A stretch of 64,000 nt of DNA, taken from positions 48,053,987 through 48,117,986 of the forward strand of contig CM061142.1 of assembly GCA_030789695.1 (NCBI GenBank). The letters run 5' to 3'. Made by a program: the position numbers and the translations under genes. The notes beneath the pieces are model-generated. The model was not told the DNA's origin and did no database searches. It saw only the letters and a program-made list of their open reading frames with translations. This DNA is from Scilla litardierei (Eukaryota > Streptophyta > Magnoliopsida > Asparagales > Asparagaceae). Below are positions 31,418-41,279 of the stretch, piece by piece (position 1 is the stretch's first letter; every line of letters starts with the position of its first letter).

Positions 31418-31767
31418 CTTATAACATTCAGTTTTTATGTGCCCCTTTTTCTTACAGTACCTGCAGATCTTCTCTGTTGCTAGATTTTGATCTGACTCTC
31501 ACCTCACCTCCTGAATTTCTCTCTTGTGGCCTCCCTCGAACAATAAGACCCTCTCCTTGACCTTCAGATCCTGTCACAAGCTGCTTCATCTTCTCCTTGG
31601 AGAATACAGCATCATAAACTTCATCTATTGTTAGAGCGACTATATAAAATAGTATCTCTGAAAGTCATATATGAAGAAGGCAGCGAACACAATAGAATCA
31701 ACCCGTAATCTTCTTCACCATACTTAACCTCCGATGTCTCAAGATCAGAAACAATCTCTTTAAACTT
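31418..31767 (-). pseudogene. Copia gag C-terminal part with CCHC knuckle
   Basis: [14 protein letters not shown] near 31440-31480 is a CCHC nucleocapsid knuckle in frame with the protease. Above about 31500 the frame breaks. At 31621-31767 a segment EIVSDLETSEVKYGEEDYGL, then LLCSLPSSYMTF, matches the copia gag core (LENLEV.....KALLLLNSLPKSYE.F). The true N-terminus is lost at the fusion point. Confidence 0.75.
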
Positions 31768-32067
31768 TATGTCGGAGAGTGATAGGGAAAAGGCGCAGAC
31801 GGATGGCGTCCTCCAGTACATTGGGGATATGAAAAGTGGCGCACTTCGCCAAGAAATCTGGGGATGGTAATGCGGATTTTCATGTGCATTCCCATGGAAG
31901 GGGTCTTGTTGCATCAGCACAACAAGCCTCGTCTTCAGCTCGAAATTCTTATCTGGCAGCAACTCTGGCATGATTATGGAAGATGTAGTAGTCGAGTCGT
32001 TTGGAGTAAACCTATCCCAGATGAAAATATGCCAAACGGGCCTTCGGTAAACATTCTCCTTCACCAT
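31768..32067 (-). pseudogene. Athila-type gag N-terminal part, fused in frame to copia gag
   Basis: IIMPELLPDKNFELKTRLVV, then LMQQDPFHGNAHENPHYH and SVCAFSLSLSDIKF, match the gag of Athila/Tat elements (FELK..li.l....F.G...EDPH.H....F..c.t....gv..d.irl..F.FSL.D.A). At about 31767 it continues without a frame break into copia gag. The hybrid frame (31621-32067) spans two unrelated gag genes and is presumably non-functional. Confidence 0.7.
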
Positions 32068-32302
32068 TTGATCTTCATCTAGAATTTATCTCTTTTCTGC
32101 TCTTAATCTCTTTGTTGTTCGCTCGATATCGAGATCAAATAATATATCCTCCTCAGTCGCCCTCGATCGTGTGTACATGCACAGAAAAAGAGATTAGTGT
32201 TAGCACAATAAAAGAATAAAAAGGAAATAAAGAAAATGAAAAAGAAATAGCTAAGTAAAGATGTAGAAAACCGTAGCCTCCCTGGCAACGGTGCCTAAAA
32301 CT
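32068..32302 (-). promoter_or_regulatory. Athila leader and primer binding site
   Basis: On the minus strand AGGCACCGTTGCCA (32283-32296) matches the tRNA-Asp-type primer site TGGCGCCGTTGCCA with two changes. It lies six bases inside the LTR end at 32303. The rest is an A-rich leader that reaches the gag start. This proves that the LTR on its right is a 5' LTR in minus orientation. Confidence 0.75.
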
Positions 32303-33215
32303 TGGTCATCCCAGAATACAACTCCGGAAACAATGTAGTTTTACCGCAAGCAAATGGTCTAGTGGCAAGCGGGTATCAAACATGGGGAGGAACTAATGAC
32401 GGTAATCTATATGATTTACTGAGCTATTGGTGGAAAATTAGTTTTGAAAGAGTTGGTGTCACATTCTTTCAAGTATCGATGTAAATTCAATATATAAAGA
32501 TGTCTAAGGCTTGGGAATCCCCACTATAGATCTCAAGTAATCAATGCAAATTATGAATCTCAATATTACTAAACTTTGGTTAAGGTGAATGTGTCGTAAC
32601 TAAATAGAGAACCAACACATGCCCTCACGATACACAAGTCTATAGGAATTTATACTAGAGCCTCGCTCTTACGCAAGCCTAGTTCAAAATACTGGCATTA
32701 AGATCGACAATTATATCCAATCCCAACTCAAGGTTGCTCTCTCGTAACTAAAGTTCGGATCTAGATCGCGACAGTTCATACTCGTTTCACCATCGTGCAA
32801 ACGAATATAAGTATAGAAATATAATAAATATGTTAGCTTTGGTTGCTCTCGCGCACCAAATCTCGTGAATCTCGATTATATATCTAAATCGAATAACTAG
32901 AACTATCTATAGATCAAGATCCTCTCTCGAGCTCTCAAGATCCAATGGAAACTCCTAGCTATCTGTAGTAATCGAATCACAATCTAACCTTTAGCAATTC
33001 TAGCAACATTCAAATCCAACAAATATCACAAATCATACTTTAGCTCCAATGGGTTCATCCTTTTGCCCTAAAGCAAAGGAATTACTCACAAATCATCATG
33101 AAAATCACAAGAGAAATAAGATTGACAAGAGAATTCATTACAAAACTCAGATCTAAGAAGAGATATAGCATAAACATGTAAACTTGCAAAATTTTTAGAG
33201 ATACCAATGTCGATT
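32303..33215 (-). mobile_element. Athila-type 5' LTR, 3' half
   Basis: Homologous to about 3370-4247: shared landmarks on the minus strand are TAGCTAGGA, TAGTGGGGATTCCCAAGCC, CCACCAATAGCTCAGT and TACCGTCATTAGT. It ends GGGATGACCA at 32303. The 5' half of the same LTR type, in the same orientation, lies at 59411-60269 on the other side of the LARD, which implies that the LARD interrupted the LTR. Confidence 0.7.
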
Positions 33216-33671
33216 AGTCACGCCCCGCTTCCCAAAACGACAGAAGGGAGGCGTGACTAAGGTCCGCATGGGCCGGAGCTGTGAGGCTCGGGCGCAATAA
33301 GCATCTGTAGGGGTACCATTTTAAAGTTACAGGTTCTTGCATATATACAATTCGTAACAATCAGAATAAGAATACTCGAAAGAAAATTTGTATTCATTAA
33401 TAAAAGAGATAATATCCAGCATTTATATCAAGTCTAATAAAAGAAGCCCAGCATGGCTAAAACTACTGAAAGGAAACTAATGGTGCAAACACCCAACCTA
33501 GGCATCAAAGTAAACTGTTCTATGCATCCGAACTAGAAGGTAGTAACCTCTGGGGATCAGCAACAGGGAAGAAGCTCTAAGACTGGTCCTCGTCAAGAAG
33601 GTACTCCGGGTCAACGTCCTCCGTCTCCAGGTACTCAGTATGTCTGGCTCATCCACGTACTCTGGCTCAAC

Positions 33672-33715
33672 ACCTGACGTACAGTACCCAAGAGAAAAGG
33701 AACTGTACGTCAGGT
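33672..33715. promoter_or_regulatory. Perfect 14-bp inverted repeat in the LARD LTR
   Basis: ACCTGACGTACAGT (33672-33685) and ACTGTACGTCAGGT (33702-33715) can form a stem with a 16-nt loop. The other LTR keeps it at 57004-57047 with one mismatch. In the sense of the element, the stem directly precedes the acidic micro-ORF. Confidence 0.75.
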
Positions 33716-34049
33716 AAAGTCTACAAGGAAAGGTTAGACTCTACTGCAAGTATGAAACAAATTTATTAAACAACGTTTTACTGGTTAGATTACATGCTGT
33801 TGTGATGTTATTGAAGTTATACAATTATACAAGGAAAGTAAAAATGGAGCAGGAAAGTAAACGAGACAGACAATAGCCGTAGCGTGTGCTACTGACTACA
33901 GGACTAGACTGGACCGGATAGGACAAGACAAGAAGTACCGTGTGTGTCACAAAGGGTTCACACCTTGCGGTTTGAGGGCGGCCAGACCCTCTACCCATGT
34001 GACCGCTCAATCCTACCCCAAACCCAAGTGCTCAAGACAAGACAACACA

Positions 34050-34324
34050 GAGATCACTCTCGCTTAGAGAGCATGTGAAACGCCCGGAGGCTTTTTGTAA
34101 CACGGAGATCACTCTCGCTTGGAGAGCATCTGAAACGCCCGGAGGCTTTTTGTAACACAGAGATCACTCTCGCGTGGAGAGCATCTGAAACGCCAGCAGG
34201 CTTTTTGTAACACAGAGATCACTCTCGCGTAGAGAGCATCTGAAACGCCCACAGGCTTTTTGTAACACAGAGATCACTCCTGCATTGAGAGCATCTGAAA
34301 TGTCCGCAGGCTTTTTGTAACAGG
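34050..34324. repeat. Five copies of a 55-bp tandem repeat
   Basis: GAGATCACTC starts at 34050, 34105, 34160, 34215 and 34270, an exact 55-bp period. Each unit holds CTCTCGC(T/G)T(A/G)GAGAG, a small stem (decayed in the last unit), and ends GGCTTTTTGTAACA. The partner LTR retains only the final GGCTTTTTGTAACAGGG (near 57327), so the copies were lost there or gained here. Confidence 0.95.
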
Positions 34325-36410
34325 GACCATGACATGACAAGTAGTAAGGAGTTGTTCATTCTAGGGGTCTACACGCACGCACACACAGATAGAACCTAGG
34401 GTGACAATTGTTGTTGTTGTTGTGCTTAGACTTCGTCGTCAAGTCTAAGCTGTCAACAGGGGTCCCGGACGCTATCATTTCACGTCCAGTTCTCTTTAGT
34501 CGTACTTTTATAGTTTAAGAAAAGATGGCCTAAACGTGGCCGAAAGTACGCAAGTGAGAAACACTTGCCTGCGGAGGCGAGTGCGTCGTCTGTCTGGAGC
34601 GTCTCGTCGAAGCGGTGCATCAGCGAGGGTCCATCTGAAACGGTTCAACGACGATGTCAGATCGCATTTTTCATCAATCCTATTATGGTAAGTTTCTAAG
34701 TTCAGCAAGACTACCCTAACAGTCAAAAGTCACGATTTTTGATTCGTTACGCCTAATCGACGACTATCTTATGTGCACAGATATTAAGTCTGTTCGTCGA
34801 TGTCTATGATTGAACAACATTTTAAAGAGCGTAAAGTAAACTTTAGTTATCGTTGATGATTTTTAGATTAGGTTTTAGATTTGCTACAGTGTGGGTTCTC
34901 ACTACGCGTTAGGGGACTAACCTTTTTGATGTTTGATCGTAGAGCGGATGGCGGGTCTGAACAGCGATGGATCTGCATCGTCAGCAATGTCTCGACCATA
35001 GGTAGCATAGCGAGACACGTCTGGACAGTGAGGTATAGCACAAACAGCGAGCAAGCGTCGAGATCTCTCCCATTGCGGGTAGCGCAACGGATCTACACGG
35101 TGGCGGCCACGTTAGGGGAAAACACGCGAGATCGGCGATGCGCATGAAATCCTAGGAGCAAAGGGGGCTACCGAGGATTGAAGGAGGTCGATGGGGGGTT
35201 TCTTGGCATGGTGGGTGGCTGACGATGGCTGCGCAATGCGGTGGGCAGCCGTGAGAAGACGAAGAGGACAGATTTACACAACAGGTCGTTGTCGTACATC
35301 GCAGCGGAAAAGCGGAGACCAGAGGGGTCAAAGGGGACTTGCAGTAAGTAAAGAAGTTTAAGGGGGATCTGATGGTGGTGGAGTGGTCGTCGAAGGTGGC
35401 CGGAGGTGGCCGGGCGCCGGCGTTGAACGGCAGGGCCCAGATCTGTCAAAACTGCCATTAGGGCTTGGTTTCAAGGGGATTTTGAGGAGGGAGAGATGAG
35501 AGAAGAGAGGGAGGAGAGTTGCAGGTGCTTGAGGGGCTTGAAGGGAGTCCAAGGGAGGCGGAGTTGGTTGGAGGGGGTGGACGGAGCGACGGCAGCGGCG
35601 GGTTTTCCGGCGGTGTGCGGCTGTCAATCTTCTTGCGGCCTGGGCTTTTTGAGGGGGGTTTTTGAGGGGGTTTTTGAGGGGAGAGAGAGAGGAGAGAGGA
35701 GAGAGAAAGGAGGAGGAGAGATGGCCGAAGAGTGGGGTTGCTGGTGGTGCCTCGCCGGCGACGAGGAGGGCACAACACGAAGAGGAAAGGCGGCTGGAAT
35801 GGGTTCCTTGCGTGGGTTAGCATGAGGGTAGGGTTTGTTTTGATTTTAAGGAGATGTATTGCTAAAACGTGGTTTAAAGGAGGTATAGCTAAGGGATGAC
35901 TAAGAGAGAAAGTGAGTGAGGGGGTGTGAAAAGTGGGTTAAACAGGGCTGAGTATAGCTACAACAATCCCATTCGTGATACGTAAAGATTTCCTTAAGAT
36001 TTGATTAAGAGTTTGAATTTGAAATTTGATTAGGCTTAATGGGCTTGAAACTGATTAGTGGGTTTGGTTGGGCTAGGGGTGTCCGAAAATTATGAAAAAA
36101 ATATCGGGATGACTGTAACGAAGAGAGGCTCGGGGATACGATGGTCAATCACGCGTTTGGTCCACAGAAAACGAACTAAAAATAAAAAGGTCAAGCTACG
36201 ACATCTTTACAATCAAACCTTATTTATGGGAGAACGACCTGTGAAATGAGTTCACCAAAAATCCTACAAATAACTACTCTTCCATACGATCACAACGACA
36301 TATCACATCGCATAGTCCGGATCCAAGAAGAGATCAAATAAAATACGCACACGAAAAGAGTCGTACGCGTTGAAAATATCACGGTCGGAAAACGGCCGTT
36401 ACATTCTACC

Positions 36411-36759
36411 CACCTTAGAAATGATTCTGCCCTCGGAATCACTTATAATAATAATAATAATATCTATAAGCACATATGACTGCAACTCCCATATCTACAC
36501 ATAATGTTCGCTAATCCTATAACTTCAAACAATGTTCCTCAATCAATTCATCATAACTCGTCTCTCCACTGGGTAATGCTACAACTAGAATCTCATCCTA
36601 TCACTTAATTATGAATCCACATTACCGTCTATAAATCAACAATCATCTCGTCCCCAATATATCATCCATCATATTTACTCATAAATCTATTCTCCAAAAT
36701 CAATGAACCATCAAGCCACATCTTATCCTTACCCTTAACATATAATCTCCTAACCATAC
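36411..36759 (-). other. LARD interior, 3' part, with Tekay target site CATAC
   Basis: AT-rich non-coding DNA ending at CATAC (36755-36759). It is continuous with 54362 onward once the Tekay element and one CATAC copy are removed. No coding domain is seen. Confidence 0.6.
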
Positions 36760-37047
36760 TGTAACGACTGCTTTTCATGTATCTGGACTTATTATAATAT
36801 AATATATGTTTTGGTGGATTTTCTCCTCTTGTGTGGTTTTCGTCTCCGTAGCTTTCATTTTCGATCGATTCGTCGTATTTTCTCGTTTCTTCCTTAGGAT
36901 CGTCGATTTCGAAGTGTGTCACTCGTGACGGACTTCATAACGGTCGTATCTAACTATTAGATCAAGCCTAGGAGTCTTAGGAATCGATCCCGGGGCCCCG
37001 TGCTCCGTATCGGAACTTTTGGTGCTCATTAGCCGGTGTAAGAAGGG

Positions 37048-37448
37048 CCACCGACCGACTAGATGACGATCCAGTCGGTCGGCAATCCTTCTTGGACCGA
37101 CTGGTTGGCTTTCTAAAATTATTCAGGAGTTACTGTTTATCGTTAGTCGGTCTAAGAACGTTGGTTGACCGACTAGGTTGCAAACTAGTCGGTCGGTAAT
37201 GCTTCTTTAACCGACTAACTCATCATCTTATTTTTGTATCAGCTACTGTTTACTCTTAGTCGGTCTAAGAACGTTCATCGACCGACTAGATGATAAACTA
37301 GTCGGTCAGTATTTGTTCATGGACCGACTAACTCTAAAATCCTATTTTCGTTCAGGAGTTACTGTTTGCACTTAGTCGGTCTGCGTTGGTCGACCGACCG
37401 ACTAGTTGCCAAACTAGTCGGTCAGTGGTTGCTCTTTGACCGACTAAC
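37048..37448. repeat. Palindromic array, cores TAGTCGGT and ACCGACTA, in LTR U3
   Basis: Alternating half sites AGTCGGTC and GACCGACT recur about sixteen times, often as facing pairs (CCGACTAG..CTAGTCGG) and once as GGTCGACCGACCGACTAG near 37390. Larger blocks of about 115 bp repeat four times (CAGGAGTTACTGTTT, or the variant CAGCTACTGTTTACTC, then AGTCGGTCTAAGAACGTT). The same array lies at 52243-52643 in the 3' LTR. It precedes the TATA-like motif. Confidence 0.9.
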
Positions 37449-38681
37449 CAGTGTTGAAACCCTAATTTCTGGGCAGCCGCCAGCCCATCCTATTTAAACC
37501 CAACCCAAACGATTTCTTCTTTCCCAACACGACCCAAAACCCTAAAATCTTCCCCCTTGAGCCCCCATCTTCCCCCAAGCTTCAATCCTTCATTCCAAGC
37601 CCTAAATCCATCATCCAAACCATCCATTCACTCTATCTACCTCTCATCTTCCCCAAAATCTCACCAAATCCATCAAAATCCCCAAATCCCCCAAAACCCT
37701 AATTCTCCCAAACTTCTCCAATCTTTTCCAGATCTGATCCTAGGGTTCCCCGGAGTGTTCCTTCCGTCTCCTCTTGGTAAGAAATCGATTCCTCTATGTT
37801 TTCATAGTCTATTGGTATTTTTATGAAACCCTAATAAATTTCATGTTGTTTGATGGTTGTTCCCCCATAACAGTGATTTCCCCATAGATTGGCATCCGTG
37901 TGACGAAGTAGTCGCCATCCCCGGTGCTAGGCAAGTGAAACTTGCATCTCTTGATTTGGGCCATGTCTTAGGCCATTTACCTTGCTTTAGCGTAAAAGAG
38001 ACTAGACGGTGAAAGGATAGCCATTTAGACGCCATTGACCTAGCTTGACAACGAAGCTTGGTCCGTCACCCTCATCATGCTTGTATGTCACGTTTAATTT
38101 CCCTTAACGGTACGCGTATTAAATGTTCATGTCATCCATGCATCCTTAACTGCTATTGCATTTTGCCTGTCATGTTTAATTTAATTAACGGTATGCGAAT
38201 ATGTTCATATCATTGCATTTTGCCTGTCACGTTTAAATACAATTAACGGTACGCGTATTAACTGCTCATGTCATTGCATGCTTGAATACTCATCGTGATT
38301 GCGTAGCATCGCTACATACTAGTGCTACTTGTTCCGGCTAGGTGCACCCCTACGCCATACTTATCAAATACACTTTCTGGCTCGTGTTCCAGAAGACGAG
38401 CTCATCACAGCCTGCGGGCAATAGGGCACTCGTTGAGTGATCCCTTGTACTTGATACTTGAACACAGCCTGCGGGCAATAGGGCACTCGTCGAGTGATCC
38501 CTTGTATTTTACTTGTTACTTGACATTACATGTCACCCCTACCACTTGATACTTGCCACTTGTACTCTCCTTCACCTTACTTGTTACCCCCGTACTTTGC
38601 TTGCCATGCACCATGTTTTAATTGCTAGGTTGCTAGTTTACCATTATTCCCGTTTCCTTACACAAGTCCTTCGACTTGCTG

Positions 38682-38716
38682 ACATGTGCCCCTTTACTCT
38701 TTTGGGTGACACATGT
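38682..38716. promoter_or_regulatory. Inverted repeat before the LTR micro-ORF
   Basis: ACATGTG (38682-38688) and CACATGT (38710-38716) form a 7-bp stem around a 21-nt loop CCCCTTTACTCTTTTGGGTGA-like (first 20 bases shown by position 38689-38708). The LARD LTR has a different stem around the similar loop TCCTTTTCTCTTGGGT. The right arm overlaps the micro-ORF start codon. Confidence 0.55.
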
Positions 38717-38820
38717 TAGAGCCCGAGCCTGAGTTACATGCTGAGGACGACGTGTTTGCTGACGCCGAGCCCGAGCTTGTGTTTGACGGGGAGTACGTGG
38801 ACACTGGGGACCAGTCCTAG
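38713..38820 (+). CDS. Putative acidic LTR micro-ORF (35 codons)
   Basis: ATG at 38713 opens a very acidic peptide (MLEPEPELHAEDDVFADAEP, then ELVFDGEYVDTGDQS) with TAG at 38818. The 3' LTR copy at 53908-54015 keeps the frame with a few conservative changes. The LARD LTR has a comparable acidic frame ending DEDQS-stop (56908-57003). Position is in the transcribed part of the LTR before the PBS. No homology or translation evidence; a spliced leader product or chance are alternatives. Confidence 0.3.
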   Translation: MLEPEPELHAEDDVFADAEPELVFDGEYVDTGDQS

Positions 38821-39174
38821 TGTCTTCGTTGTGTTTTACTTTTGTTAGACAGTTGTTTTGTTATCGGTGCGTAGCACCTATACTTTGTTGTTGTTGTTAC
38901 TTTTTGTTGGCCTTGTTCTGGGCCTTTAGACTCTTCTCTTTTAGCCTGGTGGCTTTTCTGGATGTTGAACTTATTTTCTTGTTGGACAATTTATGAGATG
39001 TGAGATTTTATTTCAGTCTCTCCTTGTGTTATTATTGTTATTATGTTGTGGTTACAGGGACCTGCTTATGTATTATTGACGCTTATCAGGTTTGGGGTTT
39101 CACAGCTCCACTCCCGTGCGGACCTTTTCACGTCTCGCCTCCATTTGAGGGAAGCGGGTCGTGACATGTTTTGT

Positions 39175-39190
39175 TGGTGGCCCATGCAGG
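39175..39190 (+). promoter_or_regulatory. Candidate primer binding site (not initiator Met)
   Basis: TGGTGGCCCATGCAGG starts eight bases after the LTR end. The LARD has TGGTGGCACATGCAGG at the same distance from its LTR end. Neither matches the TGGTATCAGAGC site usual in plant chromoviruses. Which tRNA would end in GCCACCA is not decided here. Confidence 0.45.
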
Positions 39191-39309
39191 TCCTTCTGTA
39201 ACTGCGATTTTTGGAATAGCGATAATAATGTTAGAATGTCCAATAAACTAAGTTCGACGCCCGAGTCATAAGCTATGAGTCTAATCTGATTCGTTTTCTG
39301 TGTCACTAG

Positions 39310-40333
39310 ATGGCAGGAAGATGGTTCACCCGTGGTGGGGGAAGTGGCGCGATCCCTCATGATGAGGAGCCTGAGCGGGAACCCACCAGCGGTGAGATGA
39401 TGCGGATGATGCTCCAGATGATGCAAGTTCAGCAGGGCGTGCTTCTGCAAGTCCAGAATGCTCCACTTGCTCGAGCTGCCCGGGCTCTTCCGGATGCCCC
39501 TCGCTCTGAGACGGGAGCGAAGCAATTTCGGGAGCTGGGTCCCGCATATTTTGATGGTTCTGAGGGTCCTCTGGCTGCCGACGAGTGGATAAGGAACATT
39601 GAGGATAACCTGGCGATGGCGAAGATTAACCCGGCTGGATGGGTTGATTTGGCTAAGAGGCAGCTGAAGGACAACGCCAGGAATTGGTGGGATGCGGAAG
39701 AGAAGATGCTGGTGGAGCCGATCGTTTGGGCTACCTTCAAGTCCAGATTCGATGGAGAGTTCTTCCCGAAAGCTGCTCGGCAGGTGATGCTGCAGCGCTT
39801 TATAGATCTGAAGCAGGGGAGTTTGTCGGTGGATCAGTACCACCAGGAGTTCACGAGGCTCAGTCGGTTTGCACCTAAGATGGTGCAGGATGCCGATGAG
39901 AAAGCTCAGCGATTTCTTCAGGGACTTGCCTTGGAGCTTCAGAGCTTTGTGACCTCTTCTGACCTAGAGACATATCAGAAGGTTCTAGTTGCTGCGAGGC
40001 GGCAAGAGTTGAATTTGAATCAGAGGAAGGGACATGTTTCTGGAGATGGGAAGAGGCCTATGGAGCAGGCCAGGGCGGTGGTTAGGCCTGGTTTCAAGCC
40101 TAGTCATCCGGTGCAGTTCAAGAGGCCAGGAGGGCCTATCCTGAAGACTTGCCATTTCTGTGGCAAGACTGGACACCTCAGGGATCAGTGTAGGAGGTTT
40201 CTAGGACAGTGCATTGTCTGCGGAGATCCTGCCCACACCATCCGGGAGTGTCCGAAGTCGAGACAGCCTTGGCAGGCTCCTATTGCAGCACAGCCGTTGC
40301 AGCAGCGAGCTCCTGTGCCCGTTGGATGTGGAG
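39310..40333 (+). CDS. Tekay gag, 5' part (split by copia insertion)
   Basis: ATG at 39310 follows CACTAG, a possible splice acceptor. The protein has a short acidic N-terminus (GEMMRMMLQMMQVQQGVL), the retrotransposon gag core (GPAYFDGSEGPLAADEWIRN, WWDAEEKM, FPKAARQVMLQRFIDLKQGS, YHQEFTRLSRFAPKMV) and two zinc knuckles, CHFCGKTGHLRDQC (about 40150-40191) and CIVCGDPAHTIREC (40210-40251). It forms the capsid of the element. Reading ends at the copia LTR (40334); the real continuation is at 48289, PVGCG joined to TPLVPQ. Confidence 0.9.
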
Positions 40334-40939
40334 TGTTGGATATGGAAGACGTTTGTACACCCTTGTGGGGGATGTACGAGGGAATATGGACCTCGAACGT
40401 CGTGCACACGAAGTCATGTGCAAAGGGAAACTGTTCCCTTGCGGTGAGGATCTCTGTATGAGCGGGAAAGTCGCATTATATATGCATAAGTGCATGCGAC
40501 ATATGGCTAATAAAGGGGGAATATCTTAAGCTTATGTTGTACCATGCATATGGTACAACTTAAGCTTATAATGTGCCATGTATCATGGTACACCTTAATT
40601 AAGTTGTTCCAAAGGAACAACTTACCCTAAAATAACTACCTTGGGGGCTATAAATAAGACCCAAGGGTAGCCATTTTCCTGACACATTTTGCATGAAATT
40701 CATGCATGCATCTTCTTCATAGCGAAGCTCTGCAGAAATATTTCCTCTCCCTCCTTCCAAGTTCTTAATCTAAAATAGAGATTTAGATTGTGGATTAGTA
40801 GCCTTACTCCGTTCGTGAGAAGACTCGATCCGTCGTGGCGAATCCGAAGGCAAAGTTCCGAGACTATCGTTCCGCATACGCAAGCGTAAGTCTCCACTTT
40901 AATTATCGATCCTAACTTTGTTTTGGACAGGATCCTTCA
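40334..40939 (+). repeat. 5' LTR of the nested copia
   Basis: Starts TGTTGGATATGGAAGACG and ends ACAGGATCCTTCA. Contains CTATAAATAAG near 40649 as TATA box. Small open frames in either strand recur in the 3' LTR and are not genes. Confidence 0.97.
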
Positions 40940-40940
40940 T

Positions 40941-40952
40941 TGGTATCAAAGC
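40941..40952 (+). promoter_or_regulatory. Primer binding site, initiator tRNA-Met type
   Basis: TGGTATCAAAGC, one change from the standard copia TGGTATCAGAGC, two bases after the LTR end. Confidence 0.9.
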
Positions 40953-41279
40953 CATATGGGTTCGCCCCGGTCAATCCACCGCCCCGTCGAAACTACGAAC
41001 GAGTCGTTGTCTTTTTCACGAATGGGTCTCCTACTATTATGGATATAGTAGGAACGCTTCGTGACGGAGAGAACGCAGCGGTTGTTCTTTTCACGTTAGG
41101 GTCTCCTATCATTACGGATATGGTAGGAACTCTCCGTGACGGGAAGAACCGACCGTTCACGTAGTACGTTATTCATTTTTGGCACACGGACATTAAGAGA
41201 TAACTAATTTCTTCGACGAACGGGTGCTTCATCGAGGAAGATGATGGAAGTTATTTCCATCGGGTAAGAGGAAAATTTG

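Larger units (their letters stand above)
27712..31767 (-). mobile_element. Ty1-copia element, minus strand, 5' end lost
   Basis: A 370-bp 3' LTR (27712-28081) starts on the minus strand with TATTAGAGTGTGACTCG (ancestral TG probably mutated to TA) and ends CTCATAACA. It follows the polypurine tract GGTGGAGAT. Going up in coordinate are RNase H, RT, integrase, protease, a CCHC zinc knuckle and the end of gag. The rest of gag and the 5' LTR are replaced by Athila gag at about 31767. Pol has two in-frame stops and at least two catalytic-site changes but few frameshifts. Confidence 0.85.
33216..36410 (-). repeat. 3' LTR of the LARD (3195 bp)
   Basis: Preceded on the minus strand by the polypurine tract CTAAGGTGGGTAGAA (36411-36425). 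Longer than its partner mainly because of a 55-bp tandem repeat at 34050-34324. It contains GA-rich and GT-rich simple stretches near 35500-35720 that create fortuitous open frames on both strands. The micro-ORF region (33577-33671) has a 1-bp deletion relative to the 5' LTR. Confidence 0.8.
36760..39166 (+). repeat. 5' LTR of the Tekay element
   Basis: Starts TGTAACGACTGCTTTTCATG and ends GGGTCGTGACA. A TATA-like CTATTTAAAC lies near 37490 after the palindrome array. The transcribed part is CT/CA-rich with AAACCCTAAA motifs. Repeats GACAACGA...CACGTTTAA near 38040-38270 and CAGCCTGCGGGCAATAGGG twice near 38410 and 38466 are internal duplications. Confidence 0.95.

Noticed and set aside
34050..34324. 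Regular repeat that could suggest a CRISPR array
   Set aside because: Units are contiguous 55-bp tandem copies without unique spacers, in a plant LTR.
35458..35823. Overlapping frames of 89-121 codons on both strands (also 58478-58936)
   Set aside because: They lie in a GA/CT-rich part of the LARD LTR, are open on both strands, and the two LTR copies do not keep the same frames.
37557..37826. Frame of 89 codons (S/P/H-rich) in the Tekay LTR leader
   Set aside because: Low-complexity CT/CA-rich leader; it is kept in both LTRs only because they are young copies.
40338..40897. Small frames in the copia LTR, on both strands, repeated at 47.7-48.2 kb
   Set aside because: They are duplicated only because the LTR is; no feature of a real peptide was found and no counterpart exists in other copia families that I know.
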